Below are positions 47,716 through 64,000 of a DNA stretch of 64,000 nucleotides, one piece after another. Both the position numbers and the translations under genes were made by a program. Below the pieces are notes generated by a model. It worked only from the letters and a program-made list of their open reading frames with translations. It was not told where the DNA came from and searched no databases. Positions within the stretch are counted from its first letter, which is position 1. Each line of letters starts with the position of its first letter. Where the stretch lies: contig OZ023182.1 in NCBI GenBank assembly GCA_963995505.1, positions 9,602,707 to 9,666,706 on the forward strand, given 5' to 3'. The DNA comes from Hypericum androsaemum (lineage: Eukaryota > Streptophyta > Magnoliopsida > Malpighiales > Hypericaceae).

Positions 47716-49283
47716 TGATTAATTTGGATCTGTGGATTTGGAAGAGGAAGAGATAGGAAGAAATGGATTTAACTTGGTAGTTTTCAAGGGTGTAATGTCA
47801 GTTTCCTCCATATTTTTTTAAAAGTTCATGCGACTTTTGGAATCCACTGAATGCCATTTGATCTGTCATGTTGTTTTATGTTTTTTTTTTAATTTGAATC
47901 GAATTTAGATTAATCGCTAAAAAAATTATCTTGTAAAGATGGGTAGAATCAATCTGGCTTGTTGTTTTCGTTGATTCGGCTAAGGCTCAAGCCGAAGTGG
48001 ATAATCCAGTTTTATTATTGAGGTCTCAAAAATGGCGGCGGCTGGATTAGAACATCTCTTATATGTTGAACGCTATCATCTATACATTTTTTTGGTATTA
48101 TCAGATGTTATTTAAGAAATAATATTTTGAATAATATTTTTTAATTGATCCAAAACTTCCATTTCTAACAAATCTCATAATTTAAGCACTTTAATCACTT
48201 TGATATATGGCATTGCGATTGTGACATCCGCACTCTATGCTCTTTACACGAATAAAGTAAGGATGGCGCGATGATTATGGAGGACGAGTTAAGGAAATTC
48301 TAGATGGTATTCCCGATCAATCTTATGCACTTTCCTATTATATATAGATTAGTTTTTGTTTTTCAAGGAAATGATTTCGGCCATGCAAATAAGGGTTGAG
48401 TTGTAACCTTAGCAAAATAATAATAATAATAAAATGGTCATTTTCGTCAAGTCTTATCATTTCGAGTTAAATAAGAAAATTAATATTTCATCTAGGAGAT
48501 CGAAGAAATTAAACTAATTTGATCCTGGCTTTATAACAGTATGAAGTCAACCGCCTAACAAAAACACCAAAGGTATCCTCGGAATTGGATTGTGCTATAC
48601 CAGGTGAGAGATGAACCCATAGATTTACTTTCCAGCAGCTTTGGAAACACGATGGGATGGGGAGACGTACTTTCTTTCCTACATATCCGGGAGGGAGGCC
48701 CGCACCGGGGAGGATGAGGGTGGATAGAAGTCGATGAAGTTCCTCCACATTTATTTATTTCTTTTTGTCCCCTTCCAAAATGATAAATTATCCTTCGTCT
48801 TGCGGATAAAGTTTCTTTTTTAATTACAACCACACGTCAGACTTCCCACAGCCAAAGAATTTAAGTTGCAGTCAAACCATTTATCCCACCACATTTCTGG
48901 ACGGACACCCATGCGACTATTGTATATTTATCTGAATTAGCCGATTTAGCAAGTATTTGAATACCGTGAAGCTTTCTTGAAAGAGATGAGCACAATCCAA
49001 CCAGCTGATAAACCACTTAATTATGTGCGGTCGTAGGCCAAGTGATCAGCGCAAGCGCCTCATCCCCAGATTTCCTCTATCGAAGTACAATTATAAAACA
49101 GCTTAAATTATGAGCTTTCAACTAACTTGGGGAGAACCATACATTGAAGATTTTTCAGCCGAATAACACCAGTCCTACCTACTTATCAAAAAAACAAAAA
49201 CAATTTTCATGCAGATCTCCCCAAATAATGTGATCTATTATCCCGCACTACCAAATATTCAAGCAATCGGTTGCGGAATCCCA
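47716..49283. other. spacer between convergent OXS3 and ArgRS genes
   Basis: Includes both 3' UTRs, a TAATAATAATAATAA tract near 48417 and no coding region that I recognise. Confidence 0.5.
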
Positions 49284-55711
<6,428 letters not shown>

Positions 55712-55826
55712 GGTGTAGAATCGCAGCTTACGGGCGAAGACAACTACTCTTCTAGAAGACGCCCTGAACAAGTCTGTCTAAACGCAACCTCGCTACAATT
55801 AATACGACACCCTATCTTATTATTAT

Positions 55827-55828
<2 letters not shown>

Positions 55829-55868
<40 letters not shown>
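55829..55868. repeat. (GA)n microsatellite upstream of ArgRS
   Basis: About 20 AG repeats lie some 120 bp upstream of the ArgRS start codon, probably in its promoter or 5' UTR, where it reads as a CT tract on the coding strand. Confidence 0.95.
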
Positions 55869-55872
<4 letters not shown>

Positions 55873-56306
55873 TTAACTAACCGGAGGAGAAGAAGAGGCG
55901 GGAAGGAGGGGGAGGGGAGAGAAGCGGCGATGGAGGAGGAACAAGGGTTAATCTGCTGCTGCTGCTTCGGCACCCTATCATATTATTATTTATTACTTGC
56001 TTGCCCTTCCGTTTCGAAACCTTTTCTTTTTTTCTGATTTTTTTTTTAATTTACTGAATAGGAACCCTCTCTCCGCCGCCTCCGCCGCGTGTTGTGGTTC
56101 AATTGTTAAGTGTGGGTTTCGCGCATTTAAATCTGTAGACGGTGGTGCGTGCGTGAGCTCTGGGTTTGGGGCTTGGCCAATAGAATGATGACACATGGCT
56201 GGTGAGGTTCGGATGCCGGTGACAGGTCGGATTGAGGATTCCTTCTAACTGGCTTAATTTTTAAGCGAAGAATTAAAGTTTTAGAATTTATTTCGCCCAT
56301 TCCTAA
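55869..56306. other. intergenic, 5' of ArgRS
   Basis: GC-rich at first, then mixed sequence. No gene was recognised. Confidence 0.5.
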
Positions 56307-56399
56307 TTTTTATTAGGGCAAATTGCGGTCGTCTCTTAAGGTTTGCTGTTTCACTCATTCTTATTTCAAAATCAAAATTTTGATCCTCTAGTTTGTGTT

Positions 56400-57259
56400 T
56401 AGGAATGGCAATAGATAGGGTCGGGTAGCCTATTGGTAGGACCCAATTCATACCCTAGTTTTTTGAGTTAGACCTATACCCTACCCTCGACCCTACAAAT
56501 TTTTTATTGTTAGACCCATACCCTACCCTCCAGAAGACCCAGGGTTTATAGGGTCTGCAGGGTCCGACCGTTTAACATTTTATCTTTTTGATAATTACTT
56601 TACAAGATACTTTTATTATTTTAATATAATCCAAATAAAGAAAAAATCAAAGTCTATGTAATAAAATAATAATCTCAAATTAAAGTTGAGGGTAAACTAT
56701 AAACCAACTGGTTCAACATAAAATAAAACACATACGACTACCTCGTCAATAAGAAACTAAAGCTTATAAGTGTTCTTGTATAATATAAAGTTTCAACTTC
56801 AAAATAATTTCTTTCTAAATTTTCAAGTGACTTTTGAACACGTTTTCTCGATCATCTTCTTGCTCTTGTAATCTAACTCTTCTCGGTAGCTTCTATGTCT
56901 AACCAAAAAGTTTAATTACTTAATTAGTCATATAATATTTGAAATTTTAAATTAAAAAATAGTATTATATTAATTTTTTTTTGTGCGCTTATTTTTTTAC
57001 GGCTGTATTATAATTATCTTAGCAATATAATAAATATGGATCTAAGTAGGATCTAATTATGGTCTAACTAGGGTATGGTCTAATTAGTGAGTCTATGGGT
57101 AGGGTCTGGATCTGGATTTATATGGACCTTATCCAGACCCGGACCTTATCTAAATCTATAGACCCAAACCCAAACTCTACCCAAGACCCATAGACCCTAA
57201 GATCCACGGGATAGGGTGAGGGTCTGATCCACTGGGTCTGGGTCTTTTTGCCATCCCTA
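56400..57259. mobile_element. hAT-type non-autonomous element
   Basis: The ends are TAGGAATGGCAA on the left and TTGCCATCCCTA on the right, the classic TAGGGATGGCAA hAT terminus. A perfect 8-bp target duplication TTTGTGTT flanks it (56392-56399 and 57260-57267). The interior is rich in GGGTCT/AGACCC motifs near both ends (subterminal repeats) and AT-rich between. No transposase frame is present. Confidence 0.95.
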
Positions 57260-58423
57260 TTTGTGTTATTGAACTCTAAAATTCCTACCGTCGGAATCAG
57301 AAAATTTCTCCAACGAAAAGGAACCTAAAATGACCAAATTACCCCTCATTCAAAAATAATTAAAAAACAAAAAATCTCCTCCCTACCCTCCGGTCTCTCC
57401 TCCATTGAAACAAAGCAAGAGCTGGTACGCTTCTTAGGTTCTTCTCCCCTTCCATTAACCTTGCGCTATTTCTCTCCTGATTCTCTATCAGCTCTGTTTA
57501 TGGTTGTTTTCGCCACATGTTCGATGAGACTTTATTTTGGTTTCTTTTTCTAATTCTCTTGATTATTGAACTTGGTGTCGGTTCCAGATCTCTCTTTTGG
57601 TTTCCCATTTCGTTGTCCTTGAACCGACGACCCCGTCTAATTTTGATTGGTTTTCGACGCGGGGATCTGTTAAGCTATTCGAAACAGATCCTGGGACTGG
57701 AAATGTGATGTTCGCTTTCTAGGGCTTGAGATGGGAATTTGATTCCTTGCATCTTGCAATAAGCCCTTTCAATGGATTCTGTTAGTTTCCAGGTATAGGT
57801 GTTATTGTTGTTGTGTGCTGAAAATGGAGAGATCCCGATGACGAGAAACTTTTCAGTAATCCGAAACCCTGTACACGAACGACCGAAAATGGTGGGGACG
57901 GGGACGTTCCCCCCTCTCGAACAAGGGTTTTGAGGAACCCATTCCGATGACGTCGTTCCATTTCGTATAACGGCCGGTGGATTGTTAAGCGAAGCCGAGG
58001 GATCTTAGATTCATATTCTTCCCTTCAAAATTTAATGGGCAAATTACCCTCACATCCGTGTACTTTGGTCAGCCTCCCCCTAGGGTCCCTGGATTTTGGA
58101 AAATGATTGTCTCATCCCTAAGTTTTGATGATAATAGACTCTCGGGTCTCCGGCGAACTCCCACTTAAAATGACCAAAATACCCTCCTTTGTTACCCCCT
58201 CTTCTTCATTTCCAAATAAAAAATCCTAATACCCCGCCACCGCCGAATGACCCAATCCCTAGCCCACCCCGCATCCATTGACAAAACAACAAACTAACTA
58301 CCTGTAATGGAGCGGTGGTTGAAATCAAAACCCAATACATTGACCAAAAAAATATTAAAAAATAGAATCCTGGATCGCCACCGTATCGAATTCGATTGGG
58401 TGAAGTTTCGTGATGGCTCCGAG

Positions 58424-59220
58424 GTAAGGATTGCATTTGTTGGACTCCGAGGTGCCGGTGATTTTGTTAGGGAGCCGACGAAGGGAGGACGGCGCGGTGG
58501 CGGGATGAGGCGGTGGGGTTAGTGGAAGAACACAAGGCGGCGGCGGGGTATTAGGATTTGAGTCGAAGCTGCGTCGATGTTCTCACTGTCATGCCCATCC
58601 CCGTCAAGCTCTCCATGGTCTCTAACCGCTCTTTCTCTGGCTCTCTGGTCTGTCCCAGTGGTTTATTCCCCTCCAGGCAGAACCTAGCAACCGCCGTTGC
58701 CTGGCTGGACAGCGACGGCGCCACGGAGGTAAGGATTGCGTTTGTTGGACTCCGAGGTGCCGGTGATTTTGTTAGGGAGCCGACGAAGGGAGGACGGCGC
58801 GGTGGCGGGATGAGGCGGTGGGGGTAGTGGAAGAACACAAGGCGGCGGCGGGGTATTAGGATTTGAGTCGAAGCTGCGCCGATGTCCTCACTGATATGCC
58901 CGTCCCCGTCAAGCTCTCAATGGTCTCTAACCGCTCCTTCTCCGGCTCTCTGGTCCGTCCCAGTGGTTTATTCCCCTCCAGGCAGAACCTAGCAACCGCC
59001 GTTGCCTGGCTGGACAGCGACGGCGCCACGGAGGTAAGGATTGCGTTTGTTGGATTCCGAGGTGCCGGTGATTTTGTTAGGGAGCCGACGAAGGGAGGAC
59101 GGCGTGGTGGCGGGATGAGGCGGTAGGGGTAGTGGAAGAACACAAGGCGGCGGCAGGGTATTAGGATTTGAGTCGAAGCTGCGTCGATGTCCTCACTGCC
59201 ATGCCCGTCCCCGTCAAGCT
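58424..59220. repeat. 305-bp tandem repeat, 2.6 copies, inside the inner MULE
   Basis: GTAAGGATTGCGTTTGTTGG recurs at 58424, 58729 and 59034, exactly 305 bp apart, with the copies nearly identical. Each unit holds a GC-rich block (GGGAGCCGACGAAGGGAGG) and a coding-like block ending ACGGAG before the next GTAAGG. Confidence 0.95.
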
Positions 59221-59285
59221 CTCTGATCGCAAGTCACTCATCAAGTCTGCCAACACGTCGTTGAACAATAAGATCGAGGTTGTTC
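59183..59285 (+). pseudogene. captured fragment of chaperonin CCT4 (TCP-1 delta)
   Basis: The translation VDVLTAMPVPVKLSDRKSLI then KSANTSLNNKIEVV closely resembles the CCT4 segment with LTAMAVPVELSDRDSLVKSA as I recall it. Only about 34 codons are present. Copies in the upstream 305-bp units share VDVLT-MP-PVKLS and then switch to other sequence. There is no complete gene, and the identity rests on memory of the family. Confidence 0.6.
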
Positions 59286-60131
59286 CTAGGATGTGGAAAG
59301 AGGAGAAGATTTGATTTTGAGTTTTGTAGCCCCCAGTTTGGATTTTGTATTAAAACTCAATAAAAAAGTTTGATTTTTTAAGTTTAATTTTGAGTTTGAG
59401 TTTGAGTTTTGGTTGAATGTTGAAGATGGGAGGAAGAAGAAGGAGAAGAAAATAGTTTTTTAGTAGGAGGGTATTTTGGTCATTTTAGGTGGGGGTTCAC
59501 CGGAGAAAAAAGAATATTCCGGCTCCAGGGACCCGAGAATCTATTATCATCAAAACTTAGGGATGGGACAATCATTTTCCAAAATCCAGGGACCCTAGGG
59601 GGAGGCTGACCAAAGTACAGGGATGTGAGGGTAATTTGCCCAAATTTAATTGAAAATCCGTACACCTTCGCTTTTAAGGACCAACAAAACGGGAAAACGA
59701 AGTTATGGTAATTTTGTGGGATTGATGGTGTTTTGGCGGCTGAGCTTTCGTTAGGGGACCAGAAATTGGTCCAAGTCAATGGAGTTTTGGTAGGATTCTG
59801 AACTGGATTGATTGATTTTTTTTTGGGTCAGAAGTTCATGGTGCTTAGCTTCAATAACTTTTGTTTTTGTCTTTAATGGAAGAGTGAAGAGAGAGGGGAA
59901 GGGAGGGGAGGGGATGATTTTTTTTTGTTTTTCAATCATTTTTTAATGAGGGGTAATTTGGTCATTTCAAATCTCTTCTCGCTAGAGAAATTTTCCGATT
60001 CTAACGGTAGGGGCCTTAGAGTTCAATAAAAGTCAATTAGGGGGTCAAATTTTTGATTTCGAAACAGAAAGGGCTGAAACAGTAATTTAAGTAAACTACA
60101 GGGTGCTGAGAGTAATTTATCCTTTTTATTA

Positions 60132-60699
60132 TCTCAACCAAGTTTTCCAAAAACGACCCGAATAGCGACCTGCTCTGCTCTCCGGGTCACGTTTCACTCC
60201 GGCCAGTCGGACCGAAATTTTTTTATCCATATATATTAATTAAAAAAATTATTATTTTGGGAAGAGGTGCCTTCGAAATGGACAAAACATGGGAGGGTTT
60301 AAAAGCTGCAATTTTTTTCTCATAGGTAAATATGACCTATGATATTTGAGAATTGACTTTTTCTCTTCCACAGATAAAAGGGAGAGAAATTAATTTTTTT
60401 TATAAAAAGGGAGAGAGAAATCGATTTTCGAGATGGCTAGAAGGGGAAAAGTTTTCCTTTTTCTTGTTCAACCTTATGAACCAGATTTTTTCGAGTCATT
60501 TTTTCAAATGAATTGCCCGGTCCTACCAGATTTCAGGCAGTTCGTAAAGTTGACATTTTTATGTCCAAAGCGGTACGCCCTTCAACCCAATGTGAGTGTC
60601 GTTCTCTTTCAAAACGCGCAAAACATATCGTTTATTGATTTTTTTTAAGCTGTATATGAATAAGATGTTGTCTACATATTTTACACTATTTTTATTTAT
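60132..60699. other. spacer next to the Helitron fragment
   Basis: No gene was recognised. It may include the 3' non-coding part of the truncated Helitron on the minus strand. Confidence 0.4.
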
Positions 60700-61035
60700 T
60701 TATCTAAGATGCCATAAAAACTTTTTTGTACACGATATTTTTGTAAACGTTCCAATTATATCAGCAACATCACCTCTCTTGACTAACACCTTAATGTTCT
60801 TGCTTGAAACACTTCTTGAAAGGGCAACGTACAACTGCCCCTGACTGAATACATGCTCAGGTAGATAAGTATCGGTGTTTTCAACTGTTTGTCCATGTGC
60901 TTTATTGACCGTGAATGCAAAACACATACATACTGAAAACTGCTTGTGTATCATCTTATACGGTATCTCAAGATTCTCTGGTGGATTCAATGGCATCCTA
61001 TGGATGAATACACAAGTTGTATGGCACCTCAACAT
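60700..61035 (-). pseudogene. Helitron PIF1-like helicase, C-terminal fragment
   Basis: The minus strand encodes about 111 residues matching the end of plant Helitron helicases: MPLNPPENLEIPYKMIHKQF, then VNKAHGQTVENTDTYLPEHV and FSQGQLYVALSRSVSSKNIK, the helicase motif V/VI region. The rest of the Rep/Hel protein is absent. Upstream the frame is cut off directly by TTTAGGG-like repeats. Confidence 0.85.
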
Positions 61036-61692
61036 TTTAGGCTTTAGGGTTTAGAAGTTTAGGGTTTTGGGGTTTTTGGTTTGGAGTTTTGGGGTTTGGG
61101 ATTTTTGCGTTAGGCATTTTGGAGTTTAGGTTTTGGGGTTTGGGTTTAGGATTTTGGAGTTTTAGGATTTGGATTTAGGGTTTAGGTTTAGGGGTTATGA
61201 TTTTGGGTTTTCGGGTTTCGAGTTTTGGGTTTTGGGATTTCGGGTTAGGAGTTTTGGAGTTTTAGGGTTTGGGGTTTTAGGATTTAGAGTTTAGTGGTTA
61301 TAGTTTTTGGGGTTTAGAGTTTTTGGTTGGGTGAAAAAGAAACTTTATTAATAATAAAAAAAATGCTACGGGTGAGAAGCAAGAGGAAGGGGTGAGAAGA
61401 TAGAAAAAAAAAAGAATCTAACCAAAATCCAAGGCCTAAACGGGCAACCAAAGGCTAGCTAACCTGCTGCCATATCTAGTAACTCCACCCAAGGTAACCC
61501 ACAAGTCGGGAAGTCAGGGGTGGATGTTGCCAAATCTAGGATTCGAAGTTTAAGATTTAGGGTTTAGGGTTTAGTGGTTTAAGGTTTAGGGGTCATGGTT
61601 TATGATTTAGGGTTTATGGTTTTGGGTCTTGTGTTTTGGATTTTGAGTTTTAGAGTTTACTGTTTTAGGATTTATTGTTTTAGGGTTTAGAG
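61030..61692. repeat. degenerate telomere-like repeats, two blocks
   Basis: Blocks at about 61030-61325 and 61540-61692 consist of variants of the plant telomere motif TTTAGGG (GGGTTTAGG, TTTTGGGG, GGATTTAGG and so on), all G-rich on the plus strand. They are separated by about 210 bp of unrelated A-rich DNA, likely an insertion. A telomere repair scar or an interstitial repeat is more plausible than a real chromosome end. Confidence 0.8.
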
Positions 61693-63525
61693 GTAGTTTT
61701 GACATTTCGACGGTGTGACATCAAACTACCTAAAAAGGAGATTTCTTTTATTATAGTAAGAAGATTATAAAACCGAAAGGCGAAGAGCTAAAAGATAGGG
61801 AAATTTCATCTTATTACATGTCGTTTAAATAATTTTAAATTTAATACTATGTAGTTTAGCTTTGTTCACTTTGGTGACAGAAGTTTTCTAAATTGACATT
61901 TTTAGTGACGGAGTTTTCTTAAAGTTATATATTTTGTGATAATTTTTTAACTATAGTTAATTTGTCCCAACTGTCAGTTTCATGTCATCGCCATGTCATA
62001 TTTCTCTCTTAAATGGCGATAACATGGCAAAGTAAAAAAAAATTCAATTTTAAACTAACCTAAACTAAAATTAAATATCCAAATTTGACACACTAGCATG
62101 ATAGATATCCAAATTAAATATAGTTTAGAACAAGGGAATTCGCTTTCCAATTTTTAAAAACGTTGGAAGCTAACCGCTCCGACCTAAATTGGCACTAGTG
62201 CCAATAAGATACACGTGTAAATACCGTAAATGTAAAAAATTGTATACTCGTCTAATGAAAAGCTGAAGTTTGACACTTTCTAAGTCTGATATTGAATAAT
62301 AGATCATATCATCACAAAATCGTAAATAATTGTCTTCCTCTTTTTCCTTAATCCACTTTTTTTATAAGTAGAATTTATATAGCACCATTGAAATAATTAC
62401 ACCAATGTACTTATAAGCATTTACATGCAACATGATAGGAATTCTATCGTACTAACATAAAAACCTTCTAGAAAGAAAACCACACTACCCCTTCTAATAT
62501 TCTGTTCGTTGTAATAAAAAGTAAAAACTAGACCATATAGAATTGTTAAAATGATGCTCTTCCATCACCGTATTCCACTGCAAACGTTGAACAAATATTT
62601 GATAGTTATTTGCAAAAACTTGTAGGTATTTATTTATTTATTCGAGGGGCAAGAAAGTCCTAAATAATTATTGCCTTACTAGAAACCGTAAGAATTACCA
62701 TAACTAGAAAACCATTAAAGAGGGATCGGTGAACTATCGAAAACGAAAGATCCCAAATTTAGAAGCCCCGCCCACGGTATTTAAGGAGTAGATGACAGTC
62801 ACAGTACTCAATTCTTCGCTAAAAACTAAATTACCAGAGCAATATACGAGAACAATTATCATTTTTTTATTTAACATAAATTTGAGTTAGTCAATTTAGT
62901 GAGTTGGATACGAGTTAATATAAAAAAAAGTACGTACCCCATCGTCCTAACCCATTTACCACCTTCCAATCACAAAATTACACGCCAATAGCACCCAATT
63001 ACTGAAAAGACGAAAATATCACAGCACCCGACTTCCCTAGGTATAGATTGGGTACAGAATGTTCAGATTCCGAATGAAGACACGCGATGACTTTTTTGCA
63101 AACGCGCTAAAATATAGGGACCAAAATAAAAAAAACCACGTACAAACACAAACCGGATACAAATGCCAGTATCACATAACCGCGCATGCCAGTATCACAT
63201 AACTACACATGCCAGTATGACCTTTTTGCAAAAATGCTAAAATACGAGGGACCAAAATGAAAAAATTACGCGTGCTATTATCATCAACAGGACTTGCCGT
63301 TTTCACAAAAACAAATGCCATTATCACATAACTGCACTTGCCATTATCACATACATGTGCTTGCCGCTGCGGTCTCACTTCACTCCAAACCATTCGAAAT
63401 CAATTCTTTCACTCCGTACCCAATCCAAAGCCGACTTCCCTCCCTTAAAACCCACACCGCTTCATCTCTCGTAAACCCAAAAGGCAACAGTGTGAGAGCT
63501 CAGAGAAAAAGGACGAGAGAGAGAG
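61693..63525. other. intergenic, no gene seen
   Basis: AT-rich. Near 63160-63360 there are several copies of TGCCAGTATCACATAAC or TGCCATTATCACATAAC about 25 bp apart, and two GGGACCAAAAT-type motifs. The last 60 bases before the next ATG are GA-rich and probably its 5' UTR. Confidence 0.5.
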
Positions 63526-63783
63526 ATGAAGAACACGGGGAAGAGCCTGAGGACCGCCGGGAACGGGGCCAAGTCGGAGGCGAGGAAGGATAGGAGATCC
63601 GGGAGCGGGACGAGTGGATCCCCTAAGAAAGGCGGCCACGGGGGGAAGTTCACTTGGGCCGGCGACGGGATCTCCGGAGCCGAGATCGGGCTCGAGAAGG
63701 AGGCCGCCCTGGACGCCAAGGATCCCAACTTCGAAGAGATCGAGACCGAGACAGAGGCCGCCCAATCCCCTCTCTACGAGTAG
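63526..63783 (+). CDS. small conserved plant protein, HABP4/PDCD4-like motif
   Basis: An uninterrupted 85-codon frame is markedly GC-rich relative to its flanks and follows a GA-rich leader, as a real gene would. The N-terminal half is basic and Ser/Gly-rich (KSEARKDRRSGSGTSGSPKK). The middle has GGHGGKFTWAGDG (residues 37-49), recalling the GKGTWG-type motif of HABP4/PDCD4-related proteins. It is followed by the acidic ALDAKDPNFEE and an ETETEAAQSPLYE tail. I do not know its function; RNA binding would be a guess. No intron is needed. Confidence 0.75.
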   Translation: MKNTGKSLRTAGNGAKSEARKDRRSGSGTSGSPKKGGHGGKFTWAGDGISGAEIGLEKEAALDAKDPNFEEIETETEAAQSPLYE

Positions 63784-64000
63784 ATTAAGATCCCTCCCCC
63801 TAATGGCATGGATTGTAAATATCAGACGGCGGATCTTTCTAATAACTATCATCTAAGCTCCTAGGGCTTGGGTTTCTGGTCTTTTCAAATCAAGAGTCGA
63901 GCAGCTGAGTTTCTTATATTGTGTAAATATTTCCCGACAATAATATTGCTACATTTGATATGCATTTCTCCGGTAATTAGAAGCACCGGCCATGCCGTGG

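Larger units (their letters stand above)
58037..59641. mobile_element. inner Mutator-like element (Pack-MULE type)
   Basis: Terminal inverted repeats of about 152 and 177 bp (58037-58188 and 59465-59641; ends GGGCAAATTACCCTCACATC) are flanked by the perfect 9-bp duplication AAATTTAAT (58028-58036 and 59642-59650). The interior is GC-rich, unlike its surroundings. It consists of tandem copies of a 305-bp unit with splice-donor-like GAGGTAAGG junctions and a CCT4-like coding fragment, so it is best explained as a MULE that captured host exons. Confidence 0.93.
56316..60122. mobile_element. outer Mutator-like element with two nested transposons
   Basis: A perfect 9-bp direct repeat TTTTTATTA flanks it (56307-56315 and 60123-60131). 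Imperfect inverted termini are visible: the left end GGGCAAATTGCGG ... TGACCAAATTACCCCTCATT (to about 57352, with a hAT element inside) matches the reverse complement of the right end (about 59945-60122, GGGGTAATTTGGTCATT ... AGTAATTTATCC). Removing the nested hAT and inner MULE leaves about 1.3 kb. The region about 57370-57840 looks like a captured gene start (pyrimidine-rich leader, GC-rich block) but I cannot identify it. Confidence 0.85.

Noticed and set aside
58307..59126. Repeated open frames with VRIAFVGLRGAGDFVREPTK
   Set aside because: They cross splice-donor-like junctions in a tandem repeat inside a MULE; no evidence that they are translated.
60433..60648. Open frame MARRGKVFLFLVQPYEPDFF on the plus strand
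   Set aside because: No recognisable domain, short, and next to a Helitron fragment; not supported as a gene.
61030..61692. A true chromosome end
   Set aside because: The repeats are degenerate, split by an insert and followed by ordinary sequence with a gene, so they are interstitial.

Overview
This window is nuclear DNA of a flowering plant, most likely a eudicot. The genes are plant-type with many short introns (17 exons in one gene), the intergenic DNA is AT-rich, and retrotransposons, Mutator-like, hAT, SINE-like and Helitron remnants are common. No prokaryotic or organellar gene arrangement was seen.

Eight protein-coding genes look intact. In order they are: a Derlin-1-like ERAD membrane protein (5803-7709, +), a TruA-family tRNA pseudouridine synthase (9122-11981, +), profilin (14304-15402, +), a GPI-anchored GH17 beta-1,3-glucanase with an X8 domain (16088-18111, -), a MAPK kinase of the MKK6 type (19028-21205, +), an OXS3-family protein (46995-47715, +), cytosolic/organellar-type arginyl-tRNA synthetase (49284-55711, -), and a small basic/acidic protein resembling HABP4/PDCD4-type proteins (63526-63783, +). 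I reassembled the exons by hand, and every joined reading frame closes without a stop. From memory, profilin, GH17, MKK6 and OXS3 are in the same relative order as Arabidopsis At5g56600, At5g56590, At5g56580 and At5g56550, so this looks like conserved microsynteny. The genes belong to unrelated pathways and are not an operon-like unit.

The gap between MKK6 and OXS3 (about 25.8 kb) is almost entirely transposon. It holds an L1-type LINE on the minus strand (about 23.3-32.7 kb) broken by two LTR-type insertions. Next come a MITE, a 6.5-kb non-autonomous LTR retrotransposon (35064-41587, target duplication GGTTG) with an unrecognised 821-codon frame instead of gag-pol, a 135-bp perfect-arm palindrome, and three tandem copies of a ~0.6-kb unit. 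The middle unit contains a small gag-only Copia element (42733-45238, target duplication GTTTA).

The right side (56316-60122) is a nested DNA-transposon complex. An outer Mutator-like element with a 9-bp target duplication contains a hAT-type MITE (8-bp duplication) and an inner Mutator-like element (9-bp duplication). The inner element carries 2.6 tandem copies of a 305-bp unit that includes a fragment resembling the chaperonin subunit CCT4. Another Mutator-like element lies at 1481-2594. A truncated Helitron helicase abuts degenerate TTTAGGG-like repeats at 60.7-61.7 kb.

The best candidates for something undescribed are the non-autonomous LTR element with its acidic-repeat protein, the triple-nested MULE complex with its tandemly multiplied captured exon, and a small MITE family with internal tandem repeats present at two loci. 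All calls come from reading sequence; no database search was run.
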